Shown: positions 1 to 8,228, numbered from the stretch's first letter. The stretch is 18,901 nucleotides of DNA from UBA8437 sp963933195 (GCA_963933195.1 CAWVUS010000069.1:1-18901), one strand, 5' to 3'. Notes: generated from the letters alone by a model not told the origin. Program-made: numbers and translations.

Positions 1-273
1 CAGGCTCGCCAGTACAAGTTCTATTACGGCAAGGGGTGTGAGCGCTGCAACAACGGGGGCTACAAGGGTCGCTGTGGCATCTACGAATTGCTGGACCTGA
101 CCGACGAGATCCGCGACCTGATCACCAGCGACGCCTCAACCGACGACATTCGCAACCTGGCCCGCACCCAGGGAATGACCTCCCTGCGGGAAGCCGGCCT
201 GAAACTGATCTTCGACGGGGTCACGACCATCGACGAGGTGGTCCGCGAAACCGTACTCGAGGACGTGGAGTAG
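1..273 (+). CDS. gspE: Type II secretion ATPase GspE/PilB family, C-terminal end only (5' truncated by window)
   Basis: The frame is open from base 1 and ends with TAG at 271-273, giving the last 90 residues of a larger protein. A Cys-x-x-Cys pair at residues 13 and 16 (GKGCERCNNGGYKGR) is followed by GIYELL. This matches the second half of the tetracysteine zinc motif near the end of GspE/PilB secretion ATPases; the first Cys pair and the Walker motifs lie upstream of the window. The rest is the usual short helical tail (DEIRDLI, LREAGLKLI, TTIDEVVRET). The family is a cytoplasmic hexameric ATPase that drives pseudopilus assembly through GspF. The gspF start lies 7 bp downstream, so the two are almost certainly cotranscribed. 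GspE is preferred to PilB because of the downstream G-H-I-J-K pseudopilin order, but the C-terminus alone cannot decide it. Confidence 0.88.
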   Translation, partial: QARQYKFYYGKGCERCNNGGYKGRCGIYELLDLTDEIRDLITSDASTDDIRNLARTQGMTSLREAGLKLIFDGVTTIDEVVRETVLEDVE

Positions 274-280
274 GACCACG

Positions 281-1534
281 ATGCCCAGTTACAAATACGA
301 GGCCATGGACCACGCCGGTGCGGAAGTCACCGGGGCGATCACCGCCGAGTCCGAAGCCGAAGCCCAGCAGTTGATCCGCGAGCAGGACCTGTTCGTGACC
401 AAGATCACCGAGGAAGGGCGCAAGAAGAAAAAGAAGAAGGAGAAGGGCGACAAGAAGCCTCCCGGGCGGCGACGCAAGGGCGGCGGCATGGCGTTCGGCC
501 GGGTCGGGGCCAAGCAGTTGTGCACCTTCACCCGTCAGCTCTCCACTCTCCAGGACGCCGGACTTCCCATCCTCCGCAGCCTCATGATTCTCGAGGGCCA
601 GTCCAAGCCCGGTCCGCTGAAAAGCTCACTGAGCGGCGTCATCGAGGACATCGAGGGCGGCAGCACGCTCTCGGAAGCCATGTCCAAGCAACCCAAGGCC
701 TTCGACGATCTGTACGTCAACATGGTCAAGGCGGGTGAGGCCGGTGGTGCGCTGGAGGTGATCCTGCAGCGGCTGGCCGAGTTCAAGGAACGGGCACAGA
801 GCCTGAAGCGGAAGGTGATCGGGGCGATGATCTATCCGATCGCGGTGATCGGAGTGGCCATCCTGATCGTCTCGGGCATCATGATTTTCATCATCCCGAA
901 GTTCAAGAAGATCTTCGAGGGCTTCGATGTCGACCTGCCCGACATCACCATCATCCTGCTCAACGCCAGCGACTGGTTCGCCACCTATTGGTGGGTGCTA
1001 CTTGTCACGCCAATCGCCTTCGTGGTGACGATCAAGTTGATCAAGAAGAACAAGACGGGTGCGTTTATCATCGACTGGATTGCGCTGAAGATCCCATTAA
1101 TGGGCACGATCATCCAGAAATCGACTGTCGCGCGGACAATGCGCACACTCGGAACGTTAATCGCCTCCGGTGTCCCGATACTCGAGGCGTTAACCATTGC
1201 GCGGGACACCGCGGGCAACACGGTCTTCAAACGGGCCTTCGACAACATCCACTCGGCAATCCGCGAGGGTGAAGCGATTGCGGTCCCGTTGCGCGAAGCC
1301 CGGATTGTCGACGACATCGTGGTCAACATGGTGGACGTCGGCGAGGAAACCGGGGCCCTGGACAACATGATGTACAAGGTGGCCGAGGTGTACGACGAGG
1401 AGGTGGCCGTCGCCGTCGACGGGCTGATCAGCATGCTCGAACCGATCATGGTCGTGGTGCTGGGACTGATTGTCGGCTTCATCGTCATCGCGCTCTTCAT
1501 GCCCCTGGTCAAGCTGCTCAACGAGCTCTCCTGA
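281..1534 (+). CDS. gspF: Type II secretion system inner-membrane platform protein GspF
   Basis: This 417-residue protein has the usual GspF/PilC length and layout. Residues 1-45 form the typical N-terminal segment (MPSYKYEAMDHAG...). Two GspF repeats follow at about 80-203 and 283-405, each with a G-E-x-[GT]-G-A-L motif (GEAGGAL at 152-158, GEETGAL at 354-360). Predicted membrane spans are about 183-207, 236-255 and 386-410. The family forms the inner-membrane platform that couples the GspE ATPase to pseudopilin insertion. An unusually basic linker at residues 47-67 contains an uninterrupted lysine run and then RRRK; it separates the N-terminal segment from the first repeat. The ATG at 281 lies 7 bp after the gspE stop, with a weak purine-rich stretch (GGAGTAGGA) upstream. 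PilC of a type IV pilus is the alternative, but the pseudopilin order favours T2SS. Confidence 0.93.
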   Translation: MPSYKYEAMDHAGAEVTGAITAESEAEAQQLIREQDLFVTKITEEGRKKKKKKEKGDKKPPGRRRKGGGMAFGRVGAKQLCTFTRQLSTLQDAGLPILRSLMILEGQSKPGPLKSSLSGVIEDIEGGSTLSEAMSKQPKAFDDLYVNMVKAGEAGGALEVILQRLAEFKERAQSLKRKVIGAMIYPIAVIGVAILIVSGIMIFIIPKFKKIFEGFDVDLPDITIILLNASDWFATYWWVLLVTPIAFVVTIKLIKKNKTGAFIIDWIALKIPLMGTIIQKSTVARTMRTLGTLIASGVPILEALTIARDTAGNTVFKRAFDNIHSAIREGEAIAVPLREARIVDDIVVNMVDVGEETGALDNMMYKVAEVYDEEVAVAVDGLISMLEPIMVVVLGLIVGFIVIALFMPLVKLLNELS

Positions 1535-1598
1535 ACACGCGATTTCCGCGGGCCCACTTCCATCCCCCCAGTTGGGCCAAACCACAAAAGGCCACTCG

Positions 1599-2543
1599 AT
1601 GACTCCGCACAAATCTCCCACGCCTCGTCGCCGAACCGGTTTCACCCTGGTCGAGGTCATGGTGGTCATAGTCATCATCGGACTCCTGGCCGCGATCCTG
1701 GTCCCGGTCCTGGGAAGTGTCCTGAGGCGGACCAACGAGGCTGCCGTCAAGGTCGAGATCGGTTCCCTGGAGAGTGCCCTGGCCGATTTCAAGGCCCGGT
1801 TTGGCACCGACCCACCCGATCACCTTCACCTTCACGAATCGGCTGCCGGCTGGGCCAGCGATCCCGAGAGCCGTTCCAAGGTTCTCGCCATCTGGCCCCG
1901 GTTCCGGTTTGACGTGCCCAGGGATTACCTGGACGGTGTCAGCAACAATGCTGGCGGAGAAGTTCACCTCTCCGGTGCGGAGTGCCTGGTGTTTTTCCTG
2001 GGCGGCATGCCCAAGCGAGACGTCAACGGACGGTTCTCCATGACCGGGTTCTCCAAGAATCCGCTCAATCCCTTCGCACCCATCACACCGGGAGCCGACG
2101 AGAGCCGCGACGGTCCGTTTTTCGATTTTCCCTCGGCCCGTCTGCACGAACACGAACGGTCACCCGACGCTCCGGACGGATACCCCGACTTCAGAGACTC
2201 GCTGAACAACCAGACCGCTCCCTACCTGTATCTCAGCAGTGCCAACGGCCGCGGCTACGACCCGGAAGGCGGGTTCGTCTTCAACCATCAACTGGGGAAC
2301 ACCGCCAACGCCCTGGTCTGGAACCGGAACTTGCCATACCGCCAGAGTCCCGGTGGACCCAGGTGGAACGCCAAGTCATTTCAGATCATCTCTCCCGGAT
2401 ACGGCCCTCACGAAAACGCCCTGGGACAATTCTGTCCCTACGGGATCTCCGAGGTCTACGATCCGGAAGACACCGCGACGCTTTCGGAACAGGATGCCGA
2501 CAATATCACCAACTTCTCGGCGGGAGGTCGGCTGAAACCATAG
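1599..2543 (+). CDS. gspG: GspG-like pseudopilin (prepilin-type N-terminal cleavage/methylation protein)
   Basis: The ATG at 1599 was chosen because it lies just upstream of the prepilin signal and is preceded by AAAAGG 8 bases away; the open frame extends further upstream but overlaps gspF. The protein has 314 residues. A short basic leader (PRRRTG) leads to a prepilin peptidase site after Gly14, then FTLVE with the conserved Glu at mature position 5 and a hydrophobic helix at about 18-40. The next stretch (VEIGSLESALADFKARFGTDPP) resembles the helix and first loop of GspG, including the pro-rich turn. At over twice the length of classical GspG, it has a large extra region, and it ends in DNITNFSAGG, a motif shared in form with the next gene. 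There are no acidic NGNG loops in this member. It probably acts as the pseudopilus shaft or a shaft-related subunit. Assignment as GspG rests on position and the N-terminal helix. Confidence 0.82.
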   Translation: MTPHKSPTPRRRTGFTLVEVMVVIVIIGLLAAILVPVLGSVLRRTNEAAVKVEIGSLESALADFKARFGTDPPDHLHLHESAAGWASDPESRSKVLAIWPRFRFDVPRDYLDGVSNNAGGEVHLSGAECLVFFLGGMPKRDVNGRFSMTGFSKNPLNPFAPITPGADESRDGPFFDFPSARLHEHERSPDAPDGYPDFRDSLNNQTAPYLYLSSANGRGYDPEGGFVFNHQLGNTANALVWNRNLPYRQSPGGPRWNAKSFQIISPGYGPHENALGQFCPYGISEVYDPEDTATLSEQDADNITNFSAGGRLKP

Positions 2544-2658
2544 TTCGCGTTGTTCTTCTCGGTGGTCCGCCCACGTCCGTGTTCGGGCAGCCTGGGAGTC
2601 CACTCACCAGAACGTCAACCATTTCTGTCACCTGCGGGCCCAGGTCATCCGAATTCCC
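2544..2658 (+). other. Intergenic gap between the two GspG-like genes
   Basis: This 115-bp gap is the longest inside the secretion operon. I see no convincing promoter, terminator or small gene. It contains GCGGGCCCA at 2634-2642, a 9-mer that also occurs in the gaps after gspF (1548-1556) and after the GspJ-like gene (8196-8204). The ribosome binding site before the next start (2659) is weak. Confidence 0.4.
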
Positions 2659-3663
2659 ATGCAGCCACAGACAACACATCTCCGTCCCGGGCGATCTCGT
2701 CTGGCTGGGTCCCGACCCGGTGGCTTCACGCTTGTCGAGCTCCTGATCGTGATCACCATCATCGCCTCGATGATGGCGGTCTTCACCGCCGTCGTCGGCA
2801 ACATGCTCGGTGGTGCCCGGCACACGGCCACCGAGGCCACGATCACCAAGATTCACCGCATCATCCAGCAACGCCGTGGCGCCTTCGCGACTTACCAGTT
2901 GAAGCAGTCCGAGATCAGCCAGGCCATGCGGTTGATCCAGGTCGCGGCCCCCGGCGGTTTCAACTCCCGGGAAATCCGTCGCCTGGCCCCGGTCGTGGCC
3001 AGGAAAAACATCTTCCGTCAGGCGTTCCCGCAAAACCAGACCGAAAAACCGCTCCCGGGAAACGTGGTCAGTGAAGCCGACAGTGCCGAGGTCCTCTACT
3101 GGGTCCTGACCAGTGGCAACGACCTTGGTGCTTTCTCGGCATCCAACATCCGGTTCAGCAGTTCCGAACTCGCTGACCAGGATGACGACGGACTGCCCGA
3201 ATTGGTTGATGGCTGGGGAAAGCCATTGCGATTCTATCGCTGGCCCACCCGGCTGATTCGCCAGGGTGGTCCCGGAACCGTCGTGACTCCGACCCAGCTG
3301 GATGCCGCCCAAATGATATTGGGTACGGTGTCCCCGCAACGGTTTGAACAGGATCCGGACGAATCGGCGACCGAGCTTTTCGCAAGGTGGATCGTGGCAC
3401 AGGGCGCCAACCTCGGGGAAATCCGTTTCCACACTCCCTCGACCTGGCACGCCCCACTGGTGGTCTCCTGCGGAGCCGACCAGCAACTGGGACTCGAGGA
3501 ACCTCATCCGAACTTCAACGGCCAGTTGGACGTGAATGAGGACCTCAACCAAAACGGACAACTGGACGCGGGAGAAGATCATTCGGGGCTGGCCCGACCG
3601 ATTGTCGCCGCGGCACTTTTCGACAACATCTCCAACTACAACGTCCAGAGGGGAGGCAACTAG
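2659..3663 (+). CDS. Second GspG-like pseudopilin with an acidic EF-loop pair near its C-terminus
   Basis: This 334-residue protein has a prepilin leader of 22 residues ending RPGG, cleavage expected after Gly22, then FTLVELL with Glu27 at mature position 5 and a hydrophobic helix to about residue 48. The following helix (ATEATITKIHRIIQQRRGAF) fits a GspG-type stalk. Near the C-terminus, residues 283-306 hold two adjacent 12-residue loops; the second reads DLNQNGQLDAGE and fits an EF-hand calcium loop. The protein ends DNISNYNVQRGG, similar in form to the end of the upstream gene (DNITNFSAGG), so the two are probably ancient paralogues. It would be a membrane-anchored pseudopilin loaded into the pseudopilus. 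The ATG at 2659 is the first plausible start and has only a weak Shine-Dalgarno sequence. A second major pseudopilin or a specialised minor one are both possible. Confidence 0.78.
   Translation: MQPQTTHLRPGRSRLAGSRPGGFTLVELLIVITIIASMMAVFTAVVGNMLGGARHTATEATITKIHRIIQQRRGAFATYQLKQSEISQAMRLIQVAAPGGFNSREIRRLAPVVARKNIFRQAFPQNQTEKPLPGNVVSEADSAEVLYWVLTSGNDLGAFSASNIRFSSSELADQDDDGLPELVDGWGKPLRFYRWPTRLIRQGGPGTVVTPTQLDAAQMILGTVSPQRFEQDPDESATELFARWIVAQGANLGEIRFHTPSTWHAPLVVSCGADQQLGLEEPHPNFNGQLDVNEDLNQNGQLDAGEDHSGLARPIVAAALFDNISNYNVQRGGN
3505..3576 (+). repeat. Two tandem 36-bp units encoding EF-type loops
   Basis: The units encode residues 283-306 of the second GspG-like protein: a degenerate loop ending FNGQLDVNE and then the canonical DLNQNGQLDAGE. 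Each unit is 12 codons, and the Glu at position 12 is followed directly by the Asp at position 1 of the next loop. Confidence 0.7.
3648..3656 (+). promoter_or_regulatory. Shine-Dalgarno-like GAGGGGAGG for the GspH-like gene
   Basis: The purine run around 3648-3656 (AGAGGGGAGG) ends 11 bases before the ATG at 3668. It supports that start over in-frame upstream codons that overlap the previous gene. Confidence 0.55.
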
Positions 3664-3667
3664 CCAG

Positions 3668-4981
3668 ATGCGAGTCTCCTTCTCAAGCACCCGCGAACCG
3701 TATGTCGCCGACAATCGTCATGCGTTCACCCTGGTGGAAATGCTGGTCGTGATCACCGTGCTGCTGGTCCTGGCCGGTGTCACCGTGACATCCATCAACG
3801 TCGCGCTGGAGGGCGAGCGAGTCCGCAGCAGTGCCAGGCAGTTGCAAAGCTATCTGCTGGGTGCTCGCGACCGTGCCGCCTACAGCCAGTTGCCACGAGG
3901 AGTCCGTTTCGAAACCGGCGATCTCACCAATCCCGCCAACTACCGTTTCGAGGACATCAACGGCAACGGACAACTCGATGCCGGAGAAGACCTGAACGGC
4001 AACGGAGTGATCGACAAGTTCCCGCTGGTGCACAGCATGGTCTACGTCGGTGCCAGCAAGGACTGGAGCCAGGGGACCATCACGGTTCACGTCAATGCAC
4101 TCACCAAGCAGCCCAATCTCATTCATGGAGATTTCAGTGAATGGTTCCGCCTCAACGAGGCCGACCTGAACCGCAACGGAGTTTTTGATGCCAACGAGGA
4201 CATCAATGGCAACGGTCGCTGGGACCGCCTGCTGATCGAAACCGCACGGATCAAGCTCGGCAGTCGCTGGTACACCGTCCACTTCCTGGAAGAAGACATC
4301 AACGGCAACGGGCAACTCGACTCCGGCGAGAACATCAACGGCAACCACATCTACCTGCCCAACAACACGCCCCCTTATGTTCCCGTGTGGGACAGGCTGG
4401 GACCGCACCAGGCCCCCAATCATCCACCACCGCATCTGACCAACTGGCTGGTCATTGACCCTCCCTTCGCCGACCCGATGCCGGATCCAAAACGCGATCC
4501 GATCTTGCACCACATCACCACGGAGGTCGCCGCGAGGTTTGACGAGGGTGATTATCGATTGACGTTGACGCCCCGGGTGCTGCCCTCGGTCGATCCGGTT
4601 CAGTTCGCCAACGGGGTGGTGATCGACCTGGGATTCAGTCGCCCACCGGACGCGACGTGGTCCTGGATGACCGGAGCCACCTACCGGGACATCATGTTCT
4701 CTCCACAGGGCTCGGTGACCGGCCCGCCGGCCACCGCCGGCGTCGTCCATTTCCTGCTCAATGACCTGGCCGACATCACGCGGGGACTGCCACCGTGGGA
4801 TCCGAGAAACGAGAGCGACAAGCGGATCATCACGCTGTTCACCCGCACTGGCAACGTCACGACCAACGAGTTGTTTCCCGGTGAAACCAGCGTCGGCATC
4901 GACGTCAATCTCAACGGGGTCATCGATACCGGCAACAGTGATCCGTTTTATTACGCTGAAACTGGGAGGGTCGCAGAATGA
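3668..4981 (+). CDS. gspH: GspH-like minor pseudopilin with seven EF-type loops
   Basis: This 437-residue protein starts 4 bp after the previous stop. The prepilin site is unusual: Ala19 rather than Gly precedes FTLVE (HAFTLVEMLVV), while Glu24 at mature position 5 is kept. The helix and following segment (RSSARQLQSYLLGARDRAAY, then LPRGVRF) match the start of GspH/FimT pseudopilins. Classical GspH is under 200 residues. The extra length includes loop pairs at residues 96-119, 166-189 and 210-233 and a single loop at 412-423, of the form DINGNGQLDAGE. These are predicted calcium sites by EF-hand rules. In T2SS, GspH links the pseudopilus tip to the shaft. The stop codon overlaps the next gene as ATGA (4978-4981), indicating translational coupling. 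The subtype call rests on the N-terminal motif and gene order. Confidence 0.8.
   Translation: MRVSFSSTREPYVADNRHAFTLVEMLVVITVLLVLAGVTVTSINVALEGERVRSSARQLQSYLLGARDRAAYSQLPRGVRFETGDLTNPANYRFEDINGNGQLDAGEDLNGNGVIDKFPLVHSMVYVGASKDWSQGTITVHVNALTKQPNLIHGDFSEWFRLNEADLNRNGVFDANEDINGNGRWDRLLIETARIKLGSRWYTVHFLEEDINGNGQLDSGENINGNHIYLPNNTPPYVPVWDRLGPHQAPNHPPPHLTNWLVIDPPFADPMPDPKRDPILHHITTEVAARFDEGDYRLTLTPRVLPSVDPVQFANGVVIDLGFSRPPDATWSWMTGATYRDIMFSPQGSVTGPPATAGVVHFLLNDLADITRGLPPWDPRNESDKRIITLFTRTGNVTTNELFPGETSVGIDVNLNGVIDTGNSDPFYYAETGRVAE
3953..4366 (+). repeat. Three spaced pairs of 36-bp EF-loop units in the GspH-like gene
   Basis: Pairs lie at 3953-4024, 4163-4234 and 4295-4366. Each pair is two 12-codon loops back to back (for example DINGNGQLDAGE then DLNGNGVIDKFP). 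The second loop of the last pair (NINGNHIYLPNN) is degenerate at positions 9 and 12. Ordinary pseudopilin sequence separates the pairs. Confidence 0.78.
4964..4970 (+). promoter_or_regulatory. Shine-Dalgarno GGGAGGG for the GspI-like gene
   Basis: GGGAGGG lies inside the end of the GspH-like gene, 7 bases before the ATG at 4978. It fixes the start of the overlapping GspI-like gene. Confidence 0.65.
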
Positions 4982-6450
4982 ACCGTCATCGTCCCACCAT
5001 GTCGACGCGGGCCACCGGCGCCACGCTGACCGAAGTTCTCATGTCGATGATGATCCTCTCCATCGGGGTCCTTTCGGTGGCGTCACTGTTTCCGGTCGGG
5101 ATCCTGAGTTCCGCGCGAGCCACCCAGTTGACTCACGCGGCGCTGCTGAGACAGAACGCCGAGGCCGTGCTCGCCTTGAATTCCAACCTCATCCACGATC
5201 CGGATGGCGACGGCAACTATCGCGAACACAACGGAACCGTCTACGCGGTCGACCTGCTGGGCTGGTCACGGATCGGACCACAGGACACCCCGCAGACCCG
5301 GTCCGATTACTTCCAAACCCTCCAGGCGAATCCGCAAACCAGTAGTGGTGTGGCCTGTTTCTGGGGCAATCAACCGATCCCGGCATCACAGTCTTTCCGG
5401 TTCGGCATCCGTCGGTTCCACGGTTTTGAAGAATCGGACAAGGATCGCCTGTGTCCCTACACGAACTTCGCGCACACCTCGAACCCCCAGCAGCGACAGA
5501 TTCGACCCGATTCGGTGATCGGTGACGAGGCTCAATCGGTTGTCGGATCACGTGACGACTGGCTCGAACTTTTCCGGACCACGCCCAGGTTCAACCAACT
5601 CGCACAAAACCAGTTCCAACTGGTGATCGACCCCTCGATCGATCTGAAGTCCATCAAGCAACAATGGCACGCCGAGGATCTCAATGGAAACGACCAGCTC
5701 GACGCGGGCGAGGACATCAATGGAAACGGCGTGATCGACGGGGTCCCGATTCGCATCAGCCTGATCGACCCCGAGGGCCGTCACAGCCAGGTCCGAACCA
5801 TTCCGTTCACCGCGACGATCACGCCCAATGTGTCCGGGGGAGGCACGATCGGACCACTGGTTTTCGATACTGCGGCGGTCAACCGGATCACCGAGATCAT
5901 TGTCGAGGTCCAGAACGCACGGTTTTCCTGGATGATGACCGTCCGCAAGCCCAGCTTCTCCCACGGTGGCCTGCCGGCGAATCATCCAGGAGCAGCGGCC
6001 CCGGCTTCCGTCGACCTGGTCGTATTTTTCCAGCGTCCATTCGGCCGATCCAACGAGACATTCTACCAGGTCGAGTCCACCGTCGGTGCCGACCTCCAGC
6101 CCGGAGTGGCCCAGTATGACGACAACGGAAACGGTGTCATCGACGATGTGAATGAGTTTTTCTGGGCCGATTCCGATGACCGGTTCAGCCTCAAGGTGAC
6201 CTGGAACAACTCCAACAATTCCAAGTTGAAAAAACCTCCCATCGCCTCGGGACGATTTGTTTTCGACCTGAAGCACGGGCAGTGGTATCGAGTCCGGAAC
6301 ATCATTCGAGAGTACGACATCCCGAACACGGTCAATAGGGCCATCGAGTTCACCGTGGATCGCCCCCTGCCTGACCCCCTGATTCTGACTGCCGGTGGCA
6401 TGATGTTTCCCAAGGGCATCATTGCCGTCTTCCCCCTCGGCACCAAATAA
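4978..6450 (+). CDS. gspI: GspI-like minor pseudopilin with three EF-type loops
   Basis: This 490-residue protein overlaps the previous gene by 4 bp (ATGA) and has a strong Shine-Dalgarno sequence. The leader ends RATG, cleavage is expected after Gly14, and the mature protein starts ATLTEVLMSM, with Ala instead of the usual Phe at position 1 and Glu19 kept at position 5. The helix (MMILSIGVLSVASLFPVGI) resembles GspI/PilV members. Residues 234-257 are a loop pair (DLNGNDQLDAGE, DINGNGVIDGVP), and residues about 381-393 hold a third, slightly shifted loop (DDNGNGVIDDVNE). Classical GspI is about 120 residues, so most of this protein is additional globular sequence with no recognisable domain. 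In T2SS, GspI is a core subunit of the tip complex with GspJ and GspK. The next gene starts immediately after the stop. Confidence 0.78.
   Translation: MNRHRPTMSTRATGATLTEVLMSMMILSIGVLSVASLFPVGILSSARATQLTHAALLRQNAEAVLALNSNLIHDPDGDGNYREHNGTVYAVDLLGWSRIGPQDTPQTRSDYFQTLQANPQTSSGVACFWGNQPIPASQSFRFGIRRFHGFEESDKDRLCPYTNFAHTSNPQQRQIRPDSVIGDEAQSVVGSRDDWLELFRTTPRFNQLAQNQFQLVIDPSIDLKSIKQQWHAEDLNGNDQLDAGEDINGNGVIDGVPIRISLIDPEGRHSQVRTIPFTATITPNVSGGGTIGPLVFDTAAVNRITEIIVEVQNARFSWMMTVRKPSFSHGGLPANHPGAAAPASVDLVVFFQRPFGRSNETFYQVESTVGADLQPGVAQYDDNGNGVIDDVNEFFWADSDDRFSLKVTWNNSNNSKLKKPPIASGRFVFDLKHGQWYRVRNIIREYDIPNTVNRAIEFTVDRPLPDPLILTAGGMMFPKGIIAVFPLGTK
5677..5748 (+). repeat. Pair of 36-bp EF-loop units in the GspI-like gene
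   Basis: The units encode DLNGNDQLDAGE and DINGNGVIDGVP back to back. In the first loop the usual Gly at position 6 is Asp. A related single loop is encoded from about 6118 to 6156. Confidence 0.72.
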
Positions 6451-8178
6451 ATGAACCCGACCAGTCCATTTCAACCGCCGCCCTCCCATCACCGGATCAC
6501 TCCGGCCGGGACACGTTCCGCACGTGGCGGTTTCACCCTGGTCGAGATGCTCGTGGCGGTCACGCTTGTCCTGATGATGATGATGATGTTCGCCCAGGTC
6601 TTCGAAGTGGCCGCCGACATCAACACCAAGGTCCGTGGGCTGTCGCGAAACGACCAACGGAGTCGGCTGGTATCGACGATCATCGTGTCCGACCTCGAGA
6701 AACGAACATTCCGGACCGTGATTCCCTTTGCCAGTGGTGAAACCACCGGTGGCCGGGACCGCGACCTGGAAAACCGCCAGGGCTACTTCTTCGTCTCCGA
6801 GAACGACCCCGATGACGATGGCGACGATGTCCTGCAGTTGACCGTCCGTGCCGATCTCAACCGCAAGAGCAACGACCAGACTCCCTATTACGGCCTGGTC
6901 CGCGATCCGAGCGGCGCCGCCGGATTCCGTGTGGCTGGCTACAACCGGCAGGAAACCCCAAACAGCGCCAACGGTGCCGAGGTCTCCTACTTCCTGAGAA
7001 ACGGTGTGCTCTACCGTCGCGTGCTGTTGATGTACGAAGCCGCCAATGGTCGACAACAACCGATCGACGATTCGCTCGCCGCCGCGACAAAGATGTTCGA
7101 CACCAACCACCCGACCCCGTACCTGCCCGCCAATTTCTGGCGAGACTTCGATTTTTCGGCCCACTACACATCCACCGGCGCCAGGCTGCACACGCCAACT
7201 GCGTTCAGTAACGACGTCACGAGCGTCTATCCCCTGGGTCGCCCGCTGCATCGTTTTGGCCACAGCCATCAAACCGGGAATCCCTGCGAGTACATCTGGG
7301 GACCCGGCCCGGATGGTCTTTACGGGTCCAACGACGATCGCCCATTTTTTATCGGCCGCTACACCCACGAAGAGACGTCCCACAGCAACTTCACCTACCC
7401 CCAGGTTGCCGGCTTCGATCCCATGGCCAACTGGACCCAAACCCAGAACCAGTTGGCCGTTGGTTCCGACGGCGTGGTTGGATCTGCCCCATCGGGACTC
7501 GGTGGATTCCGTGGCGGTCCCCGGCGTGGACAGGACATCCTGATGACAGGGGTCCACTCGTTCGACATCAAGGTCTGGGATGACCAGTGGAGTGAATTTG
7601 TTGACGTGGGTCACAACCGCAAGAGGCTCTTCAACGGAGCTCTGAAGAACTACGGCCTCTACAGCTACAACCTCAGCAACAACACCCAGAAACCAATCCC
7701 GCAAAACAACAATCCACCCCAGGCATCACCCACTGCCTCTTACGGTCCCAACGGGACAGCTGGCAACCGCGTCTTTGACACCTGGCATCCCTCCCAAACC
7801 ATTCCGCCTCCCTTCCGACCGACCTACTTTCAGCATTACGTCCGCCTGCACGGGGCCTTCCCCGTCACGCCGGTTCCGATCTGGCAACCCAACACGCAAT
7901 ACCAGGCCAACTCGTATGTCTTTCCTCCCAGGGAACCCCGTGGCCGGCTGTTGATGCGGTGCATTCAGCCGGGCACATCCTCACCCCTGGAACCGGATTG
8001 GCCTGGCGCCGAGGGAGCCACGGTCCAGGAACCCAGTTCCATGAATACGACCGGGCCGATCTGGCAAGTCATCAACAACTGGCTACCACTGCGGGCTATC
8101 CAGATCACGATCCGATTTCGCGACCAGACCAGCGGCCTGATGCGTCAACTCACATGCGTCCATTCACTCGTCGACTAA
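6451..8178 (+). CDS. gspJ: GspJ-like minor pseudopilin
   Basis: The start codon directly abuts the preceding stop (TAA-ATG) with no clear Shine-Dalgarno sequence, which suggests translational re-initiation. The 575-residue protein has a 27-residue leader ending ARGG, then FTLVEML with Glu32 at mature position 5 and a hydrophobic helix containing five consecutive Met residues. Near residues 360-395, ILMTGVHSFDIKVWDDQW resembles the GspJ segment in which a strand runs into a Trp-Asp turn. The C-terminal LPLRAIQITIRFRDQ resembles the final GspJ strand. The acidic stretch ENDPDDDGDD near residues 117-127 is not a canonical NGNG loop, so this member lacks the 12-residue array seen in its neighbours. 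GspJ normally sits in the pseudopilus tip with GspI and GspK. The length is about three times the usual. Confidence 0.8.
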   Translation: MNPTSPFQPPPSHHRITPAGTRSARGGFTLVEMLVAVTLVLMMMMMFAQVFEVAADINTKVRGLSRNDQRSRLVSTIIVSDLEKRTFRTVIPFASGETTGGRDRDLENRQGYFFVSENDPDDDGDDVLQLTVRADLNRKSNDQTPYYGLVRDPSGAAGFRVAGYNRQETPNSANGAEVSYFLRNGVLYRRVLLMYEAANGRQQPIDDSLAAATKMFDTNHPTPYLPANFWRDFDFSAHYTSTGARLHTPTAFSNDVTSVYPLGRPLHRFGHSHQTGNPCEYIWGPGPDGLYGSNDDRPFFIGRYTHEETSHSNFTYPQVAGFDPMANWTQTQNQLAVGSDGVVGSAPSGLGGFRGGPRRGQDILMTGVHSFDIKVWDDQWSEFVDVGHNRKRLFNGALKNYGLYSYNLSNNTQKPIPQNNNPPQASPTASYGPNGTAGNRVFDTWHPSQTIPPPFRPTYFQHYVRLHGAFPVTPVPIWQPNTQYQANSYVFPPREPRGRLLMRCIQPGTSSPLEPDWPGAEGATVQEPSSMNTTGPIWQVINNWLPLRAIQITIRFRDQTSGLMRQLTCVHSLVD

Positions 8179-8228
8179 AAGACTCCCCACGTCCCGCGGG
8201 CCCACTCTGGAACGCAGGATTCGTCCTC

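Noticed and set aside
1470..1598. Upstream start for the GspG-like protein at 1470
   Set aside because: It overlaps gspF in another frame and encodes a Ser-rich stretch unlike a prepilin leader; the ATG at 1599 gives a normal short basic leader.
5548..7704. A 718-codon open frame on the reverse strand over the GspI- and GspJ-like genes
   Set aside because: It has no recognisable domain and lies wholly opposite two well-supported pseudopilin genes. Its composition is that expected from the complement of GC-rich codons.
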